Shown here: positions 33,206 through 42,049 of the stretch, piece by piece | How the letters are laid out: every line of letters starts with the position of its first letter | Position numbering within the stretch: the first letter of the stretch is position 1 | Source: Succinatimonas sp. CAG:777 | GTDB lineage: Bacteria > Pseudomonadota > Gammaproteobacteria > Enterobacterales > Succinivibrionaceae | Direction: 5' to 3' | DNA: 50,330 nucleotides | NCBI GenBank assembly: GCA_000431835.1 | Contig: HF987937.1 | Span: 7,237-57,566, forward strand | The notes under the pieces: generated by a model | Told to the model about the DNA's origin: nothing | The model's database searches: none | Seen by the model: the letters and a program-made list of their open reading frames with translations, nothing else | Made by a program: the position numbers and the translations under genes

Positions 33206-34042
33206 ATGCGTTTAACTGAACAGAATGTAAAAGAAGTAATTGTTGATGCTTCAATGAAAAAGGCTGTCTTTGTTTACTTTTTCATGAATGCACCTGAATG
33301 TGAGGCTGCAACAAAAGCAGTAACCGCTGCTATTACCGATAACAACGAATACATTTCTCTTGTTGAAGCTGATGTTCAGGAACAAGTATCTCAAGCTGTG
33401 GCAATGCAGTTAGGTTTACAGACTGTTCCTGCTCTTATCGTAATGCAGAATGGTCGACCTGTTGATGCTCTGCAAGGCGATGATATTGTTACAAAGCTAC
33501 CTGAGACTATTAAGAAATTCATGCCTTCTGAAGCTCAACTTTTAATTAGAGAAGCTAATGATTTAGAGCAAAAAGGTGACTTGCAGCAGGCTGTAACTAA
33601 AGCAAAACAAGCCTATAACCTTGATGAAAAGAATGTTGAGATTAAGCTTATTTATGCTCGCCTGTGCATTAAGAACAAGGAGCTTGAATTAGCTCATATC
33701 TTACTTGATAACGCAGGACGTGAAGAACAGTCAATGCAGGACTATAAAGATCTTGTATCAGCACTTACTTTAGCTGAGCAGGCAGCAGAAAGCCCTGAGA
33801 TTAAAGAGTTAGAAGCTAAGTTCAACGCTGATCCTGATAACTCGGAGATTGCTTCTAACTATGCAGCTGCTTTAGCTGAAGCAGGCAAGAAAGCTAAAGC
33901 TTTAGAGATTTTATTTAATATCTTAAAGAAAGATCTCTCTGATGCTAATGCAAAAAAGACATTCTTAGATCTTTTGAACACCATGTCAGGCGATCCTCTA
34001 CAAAAAGAATACAGAAGAAAGCTTTATACTCTAATGTACTAA
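33206..34042 (+). CDS. cnoX: Thioredoxin-like/TPR chaperedoxin CnoX (YbbN)
   Basis: CnoX is a cytosolic holdase that binds unfolded proteins under oxidative or bleach stress and passes them to GroEL. The 278-residue product has an N-terminal thioredoxin fold (to about residue 108) with one cysteine where thioredoxin has CxxC (NAPECEAA), consistent with the single-cysteine motif of CnoX, and VPALIVMQNGRPV as the cis-Pro region. TPR repeats fill the rest. The start has AAGGA six bases upstream. Co-transcription with yejM is likely. Confidence 0.88.
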   Translation: MRLTEQNVKEVIVDASMKKAVFVYFFMNAPECEAATKAVTAAITDNNEYISLVEADVQEQVSQAVAMQLGLQTVPALIVMQNGRPVDALQGDDIVTKLPETIKKFMPSEAQLLIREANDLEQKGDLQQAVTKAKQAYNLDEKNVEIKLIYARLCIKNKELELAHILLDNAGREEQSMQDYKDLVSALTLAEQAAESPEIKELEAKFNADPDNSEIASNYAAALAEAGKKAKALEILFNILKKDLSDANAKKTFLDLLNTMSGDPLQKEYRRKLYTLMY

Positions 34043-34079
34043 TCTGTACTAATGTAAACTTTTAAAGTAAATTGATCGC

Positions 34080-34117
34080 AAAAGACCTACAAGAAACTAA
34101 GTACTTGTAGGTCTTTT
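34080..34117. terminator. Strong bidirectional terminator between cnoX and perM
   Basis: AAAAGACCTACAAG (34080-34093) pairs fully with CTTGTAGGTCTTTT (34104-34117) across a 10-base loop. Both directions end in a T-run, and the flanking genes are convergent. Confidence 0.9.
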
Positions 34118-34147
34118 AGTCTATTCAATCCTTTTTAGAAAATAGAT

Positions 34148-35287
34148 CTAATCCTGAGGAAGCACCCTATTTCCCTTTTCATCAGTGCTTGGCCAGTTAA
34201 CAATTAGTGTTCTGATGAAAGTTGCTAGTGGAATTGAGAAGAACACCCCCCAGAATCCCCACAGACCGCCAAAGATTAAAATAGCAGATAAAATTGAGAA
34301 GGCATCTAAATTCATGGCCTTTGAGAAGAGTAATGGTGTTAATACATTGCTGTCTAAGATCTGTATTACGATATAAACAACACAGACCCAAATTAAGGTC
34401 GTGCTCAGACCAAACTGGAAGATTGAAACTAACAGTACTGGAATAGTAATAATCACCGCTCCTACATAAGGGATCACAACAGATAAGCCTACACCTACAC
34501 CTAGTAATAAGGCATAGTTCAGTCCTAGGAACATAAAAGCTAATGAATTAACAAAGGCAATGATAGTAATGTGCAGAAGTTTACCTCGAATATAGCCTTC
34601 AATCTGAGCATTTATCTGTGGCCAGAATTCATGAATTAGAGCCTGGTTATTAGGCAGAATATACGTTCTTATTCTCTTTTGCAGTACCGGCTTATTAGCT
34701 AACATTAAAAAAACTAAAATTGGCACAATGATCATGTACATAAGCCATGACAAGGTATTGACTACAGATGGCATGACCTGATTTTTAATAATATTGGTTG
34801 TATTGGCAATTACAACAGAACGGGCACTTACCACCATGTTCTTTATTTCATCTTCAGTGACCATTGAAGGAATAGGCTCAGGCATAGTAGCTACAAATTC
34901 GTTAATTCTGGCAGCTATATTTGAATCAAAATCGTCACCATTATCTGAATTTACAGTTTCTGTACTTATCTTTTGTAAATTTAAGTAAAACTGATTTCCC
35001 TGCTGTAAAACCTTAGGTACCACAAACACCAAGATACCCACAGACACTCCTACGAACAAAGCCATAGTAATAACTGAAGAGCACATTCTTGAGAGTTTGA
35101 GTTTATGATTTAAAAGTCTTACTAGCCAATCTAGACAATAAGCAATACATAAAGACACTACTAAGGGACCTACAAGCCACATCAAGTAGTAAACAGTAAG
35201 AAAAGAACAAACTAGAACAATTGCAAACTCAATAGTACCAGGTGCTGAGAAATGGCGTAAATACCAATTATGTAATAGCTTTATCAT
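34148..35287 (-). CDS. perM: AI-2E-family transporter / PerM permease
   Basis: Members are inner-membrane proteins with about eight helices, some exporting small molecules or exchanging ions. The 379-residue product has helices near both ends, a coiled periplasmic region (about 90-150), and the conserved segment VGLSVVIPYVGAVIITIPVLL, then DSNVLTPLLFSKAMNLDAFSILSAILIFGGLWGFWGVFFSIPLA, typical of the C-terminal half. In E. coli perM (yfgO) is next to bepA, and the same pairing occurs here with a small gene between. The substrate is not deducible. Confidence 0.9.
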   Translation of the reverse strand: MIKLLHNWYLRHFSAPGTIEFAIVLVCSFLTVYYLMWLVGPLVVSLCIAYCLDWLVRLLNHKLKLSRMCSSVITMALFVGVSVGILVFVVPKVLQQGNQFYLNLQKISTETVNSDNGDDFDSNIAARINEFVATMPEPIPSMVTEDEIKNMVVSARSVVIANTTNIIKNQVMPSVVNTLSWLMYMIIVPILVFLMLANKPVLQKRIRTYILPNNQALIHEFWPQINAQIEGYIRGKLLHITIIAFVNSLAFMFLGLNYALLLGVGVGLSVVIPYVGAVIITIPVLLVSIFQFGLSTTLIWVCVVYIVIQILDSNVLTPLLFSKAMNLDAFSILSAILIFGGLWGFWGVFFSIPLATFIRTLIVNWPSTDEKGNRVLPQD

Positions 35288-35431
35288 AATGTCTCTTAAG
35301 TAAAATCAGATTGCCTTAGTATATTAAATCATAAGCTTTTTGAGCAGATTATTTTTATTGTCTTAAGTTTTTTTACAATCTAAGACAAAAGTTAACATAT
35401 ACAGCTAAAGCCTTGCGTTAAAGCTAATTAG

Positions 35432-35767
35432 CTATTTCTGACCAGGAAAGCTTTGTACAAACTTAATGGTGATATCAGGAAAAGAATCCACAAACTGAAT
35501 CTTAAAGTCTGAAAAAGAGTCTACAAATTGCCATTTACCACACTTGTCAGCAAAGGAGCTGACCTTTTGAACATCAAGATCTTCAAATGAAGAAACGACT
35601 TTTACTTTGATATCAGGAAAAGAGTTAACAACTTTGACTTTGCCATATAAAGGAATACCATTATATGTGCATGAAGAGATATTTGAAGCATTAGCACAAT
35701 TTACATTTGTGGTTACAACTAAAAAAGAGCCTAAGGTATAAGCTATTGTCTTAAAGAGTCTATTCAT
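35432..35767 (-). CDS. Small secreted protein of six 11-residue repeats
   Basis: The 111-residue product has a signal peptide (MNRLFKTIAYTLGSFLVV..., probably cut after ANA at 27) and then six near-identical units of 11 residues with the pattern x-[VI]-[KQ]-x-V-x-S-F-x-D-[ILF]: residues 43-53, 54-64, 65-75, 78-88, 89-99 and 100-110. A Cys-Gly pair (76-77) interrupts the series in the middle; Cys33 and Cys76 could form a disulfide. Alternating polar and hydrophobic residues with an SF turn suggest a small beta-solenoid or beta-roll. From memory, proteins with the same VDSFPDF repeats exist as uncharacterised ORFs in other Gram-negatives. It lies between perM and the divergent bepA. Confidence 0.8.
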   Translation of the reverse strand: MNRLFKTIAYTLGSFLVVTTNVNCANASNISSCTYNGIPLYGKVKVVNSFPDIKVKVVSSFEDLDVQKVSSFADKCGKWQFVDSFSDFKIQFVDSFPDITIKFVQSFPGQK

Positions 35768-35903
35768 AAAACCTGCACAAATTCATCAAGTACGAACAAT
35801 TACTAGCTAATCTAAGTATAATTTTCAATAGATAGAATATTTACGTCTTTGTGAAAATATTTTTCCTTAATGAGATAAGATAAACCAAACTAAGGAAAGA
35901 GCT

Positions 35904-37373
35904 ATGCTGAAATTCAAATTCAATAAATTGAAAGTGTTATTCGGCACTTCAATTTTTACAACTTCATTATTTGCCGCTTCATTTTTAATCACTCCTTTAG
36001 CTTTAGCTGAAGATAATATTGTAATTCCTGATTTAGGTCCTGCAGGTATCAGAGGCATGACCGTTCAAGCAGAAAAGAATTACGGTGAGTTTTTTATGCG
36101 TAAAGCAAACGGTGCAGGGGCTGTGACAGCTGATCCTGTTTTGAATGAATACATTGATACTGTAGGTTCAAAACTCATCATGAATGCAAGCAATGTGTAT
36201 TTTCCTTTTGAGTTTTTTCTCTCTTCAGATAAGAGTTTGAATGCTTCCGCTTTTTTAGGAGGTAAAGTTCAGGTAAACGCAGGTCTATTTCACTATACAG
36301 ACAATGAGGATGAATTTGCCTCTGTTCTAGCCCATGAAATATCTCACGTAACGCAAAGACATATAGCCAGACTTATTGAAGCTCAAACAGACAGAACTCC
36401 TGTGAGTGTTGCTAGTATCATAGGCTCAATTGTTGTTGCTCTAATTAACCCTACTGTGGGCATGGCTGCCTTATCATCAAGTACCGGTCTTTTAGCTCAG
36501 GCAGGTATTAACTTTACCCGTGATAATGAATCAGAGGCTGATAGAGTAGGTCTTGCAGTACTTGCAAGGGCAGGCTATAACCCTATGGCTATGAGTGATT
36601 TATTTAAAAAACTCCTAGCTCAACAAGGCAATATCAATCCAGCTTTTAGCATGTTAGTAGATCACCCTTTATCTGAAATTCGTGTAGCTGAGACTTATAA
36701 TCTAGCTAAAAACATGCCTAAAAGACAGAATTCTAAAAATCCAAACTTCATGATGGCAAAAGCCCGTGTGGATGTACGCTATATGAAGTATGATCTTAAT
36801 TCTTTAAAAGAAAGACTTCTAAACTCTAGAACTGTAAACTCTGTTTATAAAAACTATGCTTTAGCTTTAATTTTCCTTGAGAATAAGAAATTTGACGAGG
36901 CTGCATCATACCTATCAAAACTAAATCTCCCTAATAACGATTTTGTGCTTGATGTATATACCGACATAGATATTGCTCAGGGCAGATATCAGTCAGCAAT
37001 TTCAAGACTAAAGCCACTCTATGACAGAAAACCAAACGATGGAGCAATAGCTTTAAATCTTGCAAATGCTTATGTAGAAGGTAAGCAGTCTGATGGTGCA
37101 ATTAAAGTTTTAACTGCTTTTACAAGAAGACATCCAAATCATGCTTTAGCAACCGATCTTTTGGTCAAAGCTTATTTTCAAAAGAAAGATAAATGTAACG
37201 GTTTCCAAACTGCAGCTTGGAACAGTGTCTTGAGTAGCAACTACAATCAAGCTAATGGCTTTTTAACTGATGCTTTGCATGTATGTACAGGTAATGACAG
37301 AGAAATTGTAAGAGCAAAGTTTAAGAACTATAACTATCTAAGAGATTTCGACGGTCAGTTTGAAAAGAAATAG
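35904..37373 (+). CDS. bepA: Periplasmic metalloprotease/chaperone BepA
   Basis: BepA degrades or helps assemble stalled outer-membrane proteins such as LptD, working at the BAM complex. The 489-residue product has a signal peptide (cut near LALA-ED), an M48 domain with HEISH and a third ligand Glu in NESEADRVG, and the HPLS segment matching the His-switch residue that holds E. coli BepA inactive. A C-terminal TPR region follows from about 290. The start has AGGAAAG. With bamB elsewhere in the window, it adds to an envelope-assembly theme. Confidence 0.95.
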   Translation: MLKFKFNKLKVLFGTSIFTTSLFAASFLITPLALAEDNIVIPDLGPAGIRGMTVQAEKNYGEFFMRKANGAGAVTADPVLNEYIDTVGSKLIMNASNVYFPFEFFLSSDKSLNASAFLGGKVQVNAGLFHYTDNEDEFASVLAHEISHVTQRHIARLIEAQTDRTPVSVASIIGSIVVALINPTVGMAALSSSTGLLAQAGINFTRDNESEADRVGLAVLARAGYNPMAMSDLFKKLLAQQGNINPAFSMLVDHPLSEIRVAETYNLAKNMPKRQNSKNPNFMMAKARVDVRYMKYDLNSLKERLLNSRTVNSVYKNYALALIFLENKKFDEAASYLSKLNLPNNDFVLDVYTDIDIAQGRYQSAISRLKPLYDRKPNDGAIALNLANAYVEGKQSDGAIKVLTAFTRRHPNHALATDLLVKAYFQKKDKCNGFQTAAWNSVLSSNYNQANGFLTDALHVCTGNDREIVRAKFKNYNYLRDFDGQFEKK

Positions 37374-37403
37374 TACACGTAAATTTGAGCTTTTACCTTT
37401 AGT

Positions 37404-37472
37404 GAAGACTCTATGTCTCATTCTGTAATAAAACAACGCTAAACAATCTAAAGCCTCTTGTTTAGAGTCTTC
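37404..37472. repeat. Overlapping inverted repeats between bepA and panC
   Basis: GAAGACTCTA (37404-37413) and TAGAGTCTTC (37463-37472) are perfect 10-bp reverse complements. Inside them CTAAACAA (37439-37446) pairs with TTGTTTAG (37458-37465), sharing three bases with the outer right arm. There is no T-run. Confidence 0.55.
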
Positions 37473-37506
37473 CATCTTTGCAAAAATTAAGCTTTTAATG
37501 CGATTT

Positions 37507-37536
37507 TTGTCACTTTTTTGATTATTGTAGTAAACT
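37507..37536 (+). promoter_or_regulatory. Candidate promoter of panC-panD-panS
   Basis: TTGTCA (37507-37512), an 18-base spacer and TAAACT (37531-37536), giving a leader of about 60 bases before panC. By-eye match. Confidence 0.4.
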
Positions 37537-37601
37537 ACTCACAGTTTTAACTAAGGCTCTGCTGTGTATAGGGCTTAGATAAGTTAATAAGAGAGATAAA
37601 A

Positions 37602-38453
37602 ATGGTACAGTGTGTTCATTCTGTAAAAGAATTAAGAGAAATCATCAAACCTTTAAAAGCTCAGGGAAAAACAGTAGGTCTAGTACCTACAATGGGAGCA
37701 TTACATCAAGGTCATGCCTCTTTAATTTCTACAAGTGCTAAAGAAAATGACATCACTGTAGTTAGTGTCTTTGTAAACCCAACTCAGTTTGGTCCATCTG
37801 AGGACTTTGATGCATACCCTAGAACATTAGATAGCGATTTAAAAGTCGTTGAAAACGCAGGAGGTGACATTGTTTTTGCTCCATCTCCTAAAGAAATGTA
37901 TCCAAGTGAGGATATGACCTGGGTTGAAGTTACAGGCAATATCACCAAGGTTTTATGCGGTAAAACAAGACCAATTCACTTCCGTGGAGTTGCAACAGTC
38001 GTATCAAAACTGTTTAACATCGTAGGACCTACTAGAGCTTACTTTGGTCAAAAAGATGCTCAGCAGGTTGAAGTTCTTAAGAGAATGGTAAAAGATCTAT
38101 TCTTTGATTTAGAGTTAAGAGTAGTTCCAATTAACCGTGAAGATTCTGGTCTGGCAAGAAGCTCAAGAAATACTTACTTAAGCGCACAAGAGAAAGCTGC
38201 TGCTGTAGTTTTATCTAAGTCATTAAAAGAAGCATTAAAGTCATTTAAAGATGGCAACAAAGATGTTGACTCTTTAAAGGCATTAGTTACCGATATCATC
38301 AAGAAAGAGCCTTTATCTGATATCGAGTACGTTGAGTGCTATGGTCTGCCAGGTCTGTATGAATTAGATAAAGAAGTTAAAGCTCCATCTCTATTAGCTT
38401 TAGCCGTAAGATTTGGTAAAACTCGTCTTATCGACAATATTATTCTGGAGTAG
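37602..38453 (+). CDS. panC: Pantothenate synthetase
   Basis: PanC joins pantoate and beta-alanine using ATP to make pantothenate, the precursor of CoA. The 283-residue product has the HIGH-like GLVPTMGALHQGHASL, VSVFVNPTQFGPSEDFDAYPRT, GVATVVSKLFNIVGPTRAYFGQKDAQQ, and the KMSKS-like segment with LARSSRNTYLS. Length matches the family. It is the first gene of a panC-panD-transporter unit with tight spacing (2 bases to panD). panB and panE are not in the window. Confidence 0.98.
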   Translation: MVQCVHSVKELREIIKPLKAQGKTVGLVPTMGALHQGHASLISTSAKENDITVVSVFVNPTQFGPSEDFDAYPRTLDSDLKVVENAGGDIVFAPSPKEMYPSEDMTWVEVTGNITKVLCGKTRPIHFRGVATVVSKLFNIVGPTRAYFGQKDAQQVEVLKRMVKDLFFDLELRVVPINREDSGLARSSRNTYLSAQEKAAAVVLSKSLKEALKSFKDGNKDVDSLKALVTDIIKKEPLSDIEYVECYGLPGLYELDKEVKAPSLLALAVRFGKTRLIDNIILE

Positions 38454-38455
38454 TC

Positions 38456-38836
38456 ATGATTTATACCATGATGCACGGCAAAATTCACCGTGCTACAGTA
38501 ACCGAGGCAAACCTAAACTATGTTGGTTCAATCACCATTGATGAAGATCTACTAGATGCTGCAGGAATTCTGCCTGGCGAAAAAGTTCAGATTGTTAATA
38601 ACAACAATGGCGCAAGACTTGAGACCTATACCATTCCAGGTAAAAGGGGGTCTGGTGTAATTTGCCTAAACGGTGCTGCTGCCCGTTGTGCTCTAGAGGG
38701 CGATATTGTCATCATCATTGCTTATGCTCAGATGGATGAGAAAGAAGCTAAAGCTCTTGAGCCTAAAGTGGTTTTAGTCGACAAGCGAAACCACATTGTA
38801 AAAAACTTTGAAGAGAAAGCTGGACATACAGTTTAA
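38456..38836 (+). CDS. panD: Aspartate 1-decarboxylase proenzyme
   Basis: PanD makes beta-alanine from aspartate. It is a pyruvoyl enzyme made by self-cleavage between Gly24 and Ser25, and YVGSITID is present at exactly that place. MIYTMMHGKIHRATVTEANLNY is the standard N-terminus, and NGARLETY and NGAAAR are also conserved. The length of 126 is normal. It overlaps the transporter gene by one base (TAATG). Maturation factor PanZ was not looked for elsewhere. Confidence 0.98.
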   Translation: MIYTMMHGKIHRATVTEANLNYVGSITIDEDLLDAAGILPGEKVQIVNNNNGARLETYTIPGKRGSGVICLNGAAARCALEGDIVIIIAYAQMDEKEAKALEPKVVLVDKRNHIVKNFEEKAGHTV

Positions 38837-39792
38837 TGAAGATCTTAAAATTCATCACCGACTACATGGCAGTCGGTGTGCTTTTAGCAGGCATTCTAGG
38901 CGTTTTCTATCCTGAAATTTTCACAACATTTAAAGCCATTACTCCATATTTATTAGGTTTCGTGATGTTTGGCATGGGCTTAGGTTTATCCTTCCATGAC
39001 TTCTTTAATGTTGTAACTAATCCAAAGACTGTAATTTTCGGTATCCTGATGCAGTTTGTAATGATGCCTTTAATTGCAGTTATCCTGACTCAGGCAATTC
39101 ATATTCAACCTGAATTTGCTGTTGGTATGTTATTAGTAGGTTGCTGTCCTGGCGGTACTGCATCTAACGTCTTAACTTATCTTGCTAAAGGTAATGTTGC
39201 TTTATCTGTATCTATTACAATTTGCACTACCCTGCTCTCACCTATTGTTACTCCTGCAATTTTCTATTTAATTGCACATAATAGTATTGAGATTAACTTC
39301 TGGGCAATCGTTCTAGATATCTTAAAGATGGTGGTAGCTCCTGTATTTATCGGTGTTCTAATCAACGCTCTGTTAAATACTGTAGCAAAAAAGATCTTTG
39401 TATTCATGCCTTTTATTTCATCAGTTACCATCATGGCAATTGTTGCGATTGTCTGTGCACTATCAGCTGAGAAGATTGGCTCATCAAGCATTCTCTTGTT
39501 TGTGATTGTTTGCATGCACAATATCTTAGGTATTGTTGTAACTTACATCATTTCAAGACTATGTAAGTTTAACAAGCAGGATAGCCGTACTTTAGCTATT
39601 GAGGTAGGTACTCAGAACTCTGGTTTAGGGATCATTCTTTCATTACAGCATCTAACCGCATTTGCTGCTGTCGTAGGCGCTATCTTTAGTGTGGTACAGA
39701 ACATCATCGGTTCTATCTTTGCAGGCTTGTGCAAGCATGGAAGCACAACAGAAGATGCAGTTCAAATGGAAGTAGCGAAAGATCAAAACTAA
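38836..39792 (+). CDS. panS: BASS-family transporter, probably PanS (ketopantoate)
   Basis: The 318-residue protein belongs to the bile acid:sodium symporter superfamily: about nine or ten helices, with MFGMGLGLSFHDF, GCCPGGTASNVLTYLAKGNVALSVSIT and VGTQNSGLGI as family signatures. PanS of Salmonella is a member that moves ketopantoate. Translational coupling to panD makes a pantothenate-pathway substrate the best guess here. With panB and panE not in view, import of ketopantoate or pantoate could matter. The exact substrate and direction are inferred from context only. Confidence 0.85.
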   Translation: MKILKFITDYMAVGVLLAGILGVFYPEIFTTFKAITPYLLGFVMFGMGLGLSFHDFFNVVTNPKTVIFGILMQFVMMPLIAVILTQAIHIQPEFAVGMLLVGCCPGGTASNVLTYLAKGNVALSVSITICTTLLSPIVTPAIFYLIAHNSIEINFWAIVLDILKMVVAPVFIGVLINALLNTVAKKIFVFMPFISSVTIMAIVAIVCALSAEKIGSSSILLFVIVCMHNILGIVVTYIISRLCKFNKQDSRTLAIEVGTQNSGLGIILSLQHLTAFAAVVGAIFSVVQNIIGSIFAGLCKHGSTTEDAVQMEVAKDQN

Positions 39793-39815
39793 CAAAACTA
39801 GTTTCTGAATCTATG

Positions 39816-39843
39816 AAAAAGCCTGACACTGTCAGGCTTTTTT
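39816..39843. terminator. Terminator between panS and hda
   Basis: GCCTGAC (39821-39827), loop ACT, GTCAGGC (39831-39837), flanked by A5 and T6. It can serve both convergent genes. Confidence 0.9.
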
Positions 39844-39894
39844 GTTGGAATAGTATTGAAGAGAGTTGATTAAGTCAAAAAATAACTTTTATAA

Positions 39895-40611
39895 CTACTC
39901 AATTGATAAGACCATTTTTACAAATGGAATGGTAAGTTCACGGTTCTGCTCTAATTGAGCTTTTTCTAATCTATCTAAAAGAGCCACCAATGATCTCATG
40001 TCATGGTTACAGTGACGAACTAAGAAAGATATAGTCTTATCAGGAAAGTTTAAGCCTCTCTGCTCAGCACGCTTTTTTAGAGCACTGATGCAGTCCTTTT
40101 CACTTAGATAATCTAAGCTCAAAGCAATGCCTGATGACATTCTGGTATTGAGATCAACCTTATTGAAAGGGATCTTATCAAATGACTCTGAGCTTGTAAC
40201 AATCAGTGTTCCCTCTCTTTTATCGTACCAACGATTAAAAAGAGCAAACAAAGCTAACTCAAACTCATCATCACCTGCAATAACATCAACGTTATCTAAG
40301 ATAGTAAGCTTAGGTAAGTTAATGTCTAAGACAAAAGGACCTAGATTTTTTGCAGTATTCATATCCAAAAAGAAACTGTTCTCTTTAATCGAACTGTCTA
40401 ATTGGTATAAAGCTTCTAAAAGATGTGTTTTGCCTGAGCCATGAGGTCCACATACAAAATAGAACTCATTGTTGAAACTCAGCACCGCTTTTTTCAAAAG
40501 CTCGACTGTAACTCCATTTGAGCCTAGCTCAAATGTAGCAAAGTCGTTCTTGTCGTTAATCTTTATAGCTAATGCCTGCTGATAAGGTTCTTTTGCCTTT
40601 TCTTCTGTCAT
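39895..40611 (-). CDS. hda: DnaA regulatory inactivator Hda
   Basis: Hda is a DnaA-related AAA+ protein that, on the DNA-loaded sliding clamp, drives ATP hydrolysis by DnaA to prevent over-initiation. The 238-residue product has a full Walker A (GPHGSGKTHLLEALY), ILDNVDVIAGDD as Walker B, and TIPFVKMVLSIE at the end, matching the family. The N-terminal clamp motif, QLSLP-like in E. coli Hda, is degenerate here (QQALAIKI). The Walker A is closer to consensus than in E. coli. It follows the DUF2066 gene by 34 bases, with an AAGGATG ribosome binding site. Confidence 0.92.
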   Translation of the reverse strand: MTEEKAKEPYQQALAIKINDKNDFATFELGSNGVTVELLKKAVLSFNNEFYFVCGPHGSGKTHLLEALYQLDSSIKENSFFLDMNTAKNLGPFVLDINLPKLTILDNVDVIAGDDEFELALFALFNRWYDKREGTLIVTSSESFDKIPFNKVDLNTRMSSGIALSLDYLSEKDCISALKKRAEQRGLNFPDKTISFLVRHCNHDMRSLVALLDRLEKAQLEQNRELTIPFVKMVLSIE

Positions 40612-40645
40612 CAGTCATCCTTGCAAAAATGTTTTACCAAGTATT

Positions 40646-41917
40646 TTACTGAGTAATGTTAATGCCACCATCTTCTAGAGCATCTGTCCCCTCAGAATCA
40701 TCTGTAAGGTTAATTACAGGAGCTCCATCTTGTGCCGGTTGCTCTATCTTAGTAGTAACTTCAACTGTTCTCTTTACGGTCTTTTTGGTATATGCCTCTC
40801 CACCGTAACCATTCATATTTGAGGTTACCCTGTTGGTAGTAGTTCTTGTAACAGTGCCTACACCGTTACCTGCTGATGCAACTCCAGAACTCTTATTGAA
40901 CTTGTAAATCCAATCCCCAACTTTTGTAAATTCACCTGCATGAGCTAAAGTTCCATCAAGAATTGATGGAGATGAACCGGTTGGAATTAAGAAAATAACG
41001 CCCTGTGAATTGTAGCCTAATACAGAGATATCTGCCTCATAACCGTATGAGATTAAGATCTTATTGATCTTTGGATAATCAGATACGTTATCAACACCAG
41101 TGAACATTACTCTTACACCACCTGTTACAGGTCCTAGAACAATGCCACCATCAGGATCGGTAGTTGTCATTGACTCAACTTCATCTGAACTGGTGTTTTG
41201 AGCAGTAGCTGTGTCAGAACTGATGTTCTGCATTAAAACCTTTGCTACATCGCGTGACATAGAGGTTGAGGTTTCCTCTAAAGTACCCTGAGTCTGACCG
41301 TTACCTAAGCTCTTGCCCTCGTCATCATAGGCATTCCATTTTACAGTGTAGGTATTATCTCCATTGTTCTTTTCAATGGCACCAGCTACAAAGTATTTAG
41401 CATCATATCTCTTTGATGCTGTGGCTAAAATCTTATCTGAATGAGATAAGATGGTTTGGGCATTTACTTTTTCTACATCATCTAAGTCCATAACAGGGAA
41501 CATCAGATTGTAGTTGTTCTTATTTGAAGCCTGATTTAGGGCAACAGCAAATTCGTTATCAGAATCACCGTTAATAACGTTGATTCCACTTTCTTCTACA
41601 TCAGCTAACCAAACTAGAACAGGATCTGATAATCCATTCCATGAGGCAATGCCCTGTGAAGATAAAAGATTCTTTAACTTGCCCTCATCAAATGAGATTT
41701 CAAAATTATCATTATTGATCCTAAGAGAACTTACAGCACTCTTAATTTCATCAAGAGAAATCTTGCTTGTATCATCAATTGCACTAGATGCTGTAGCCTC
41801 ACGGAATGAATTTAATATTGCCTTATCCATTCCATCTGAAACAGGTTTTTCAAAAACCTGCACAGCCATAGCTTGCGATGACATCAGCATCGCTACCAAT
41901 AAAGCCTGTAATTTCAT
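40646..41917 (-). CDS. DUF2066 periplasmic protein
   Basis: The 423-residue protein has a signal peptide (MKLQALLVAMLMSSQAMA) and the two-domain layout of DUF2066 proteins: an N-terminal domain (about 30-245) with VLVWLADVEESG and ILSHSDKILATASKRYDAKYFVAGAIE, and a C-terminal domain with GGVRVMFTGVDNVSDYPKINKIL. A low-complexity T/V/K/D tail ends it. The family commonly lies next to hda and purM in gammaproteobacteria, as here, and its function is not established. It likely forms one transcription unit with hda. Confidence 0.85.
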   Translation of the reverse strand: MKLQALLVAMLMSSQAMAVQVFEKPVSDGMDKAILNSFREATASSAIDDTSKISLDEIKSAVSSLRINNDNFEISFDEGKLKNLLSSQGIASWNGLSDPVLVWLADVEESGINVINGDSDNEFAVALNQASNKNNYNLMFPVMDLDDVEKVNAQTILSHSDKILATASKRYDAKYFVAGAIEKNNGDNTYTVKWNAYDDEGKSLGNGQTQGTLEETSTSMSRDVAKVLMQNISSDTATAQNTSSDEVESMTTTDPDGGIVLGPVTGGVRVMFTGVDNVSDYPKINKILISYGYEADISVLGYNSQGVIFLIPTGSSPSILDGTLAHAGEFTKVGDWIYKFNKSSGVASAGNGVGTVTRTTTNRVTSNMNGYGGEAYTKKTVKRTVEVTTKIEQPAQDGAPVINLTDDSEGTDALEDGGINITQ

Positions 41918-42049
41918 AATTACTCCTACGAATCAACTGGTGCAATTTTAACACATTGAAGACTTGCGATTTTTCATATTTGTGATGAAATTCTCTCATG
42001 TTTCTAGTAAAATTGCGCACAGAATTGTTTTTATTGTCTGGAGATCATC

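Noticed and set aside
33206..34042. Loss of the CxxC motif in the thioredoxin-like protein as an oddity
   Set aside because: CnoX proteins normally keep only one cysteine there, so this is expected for the family.
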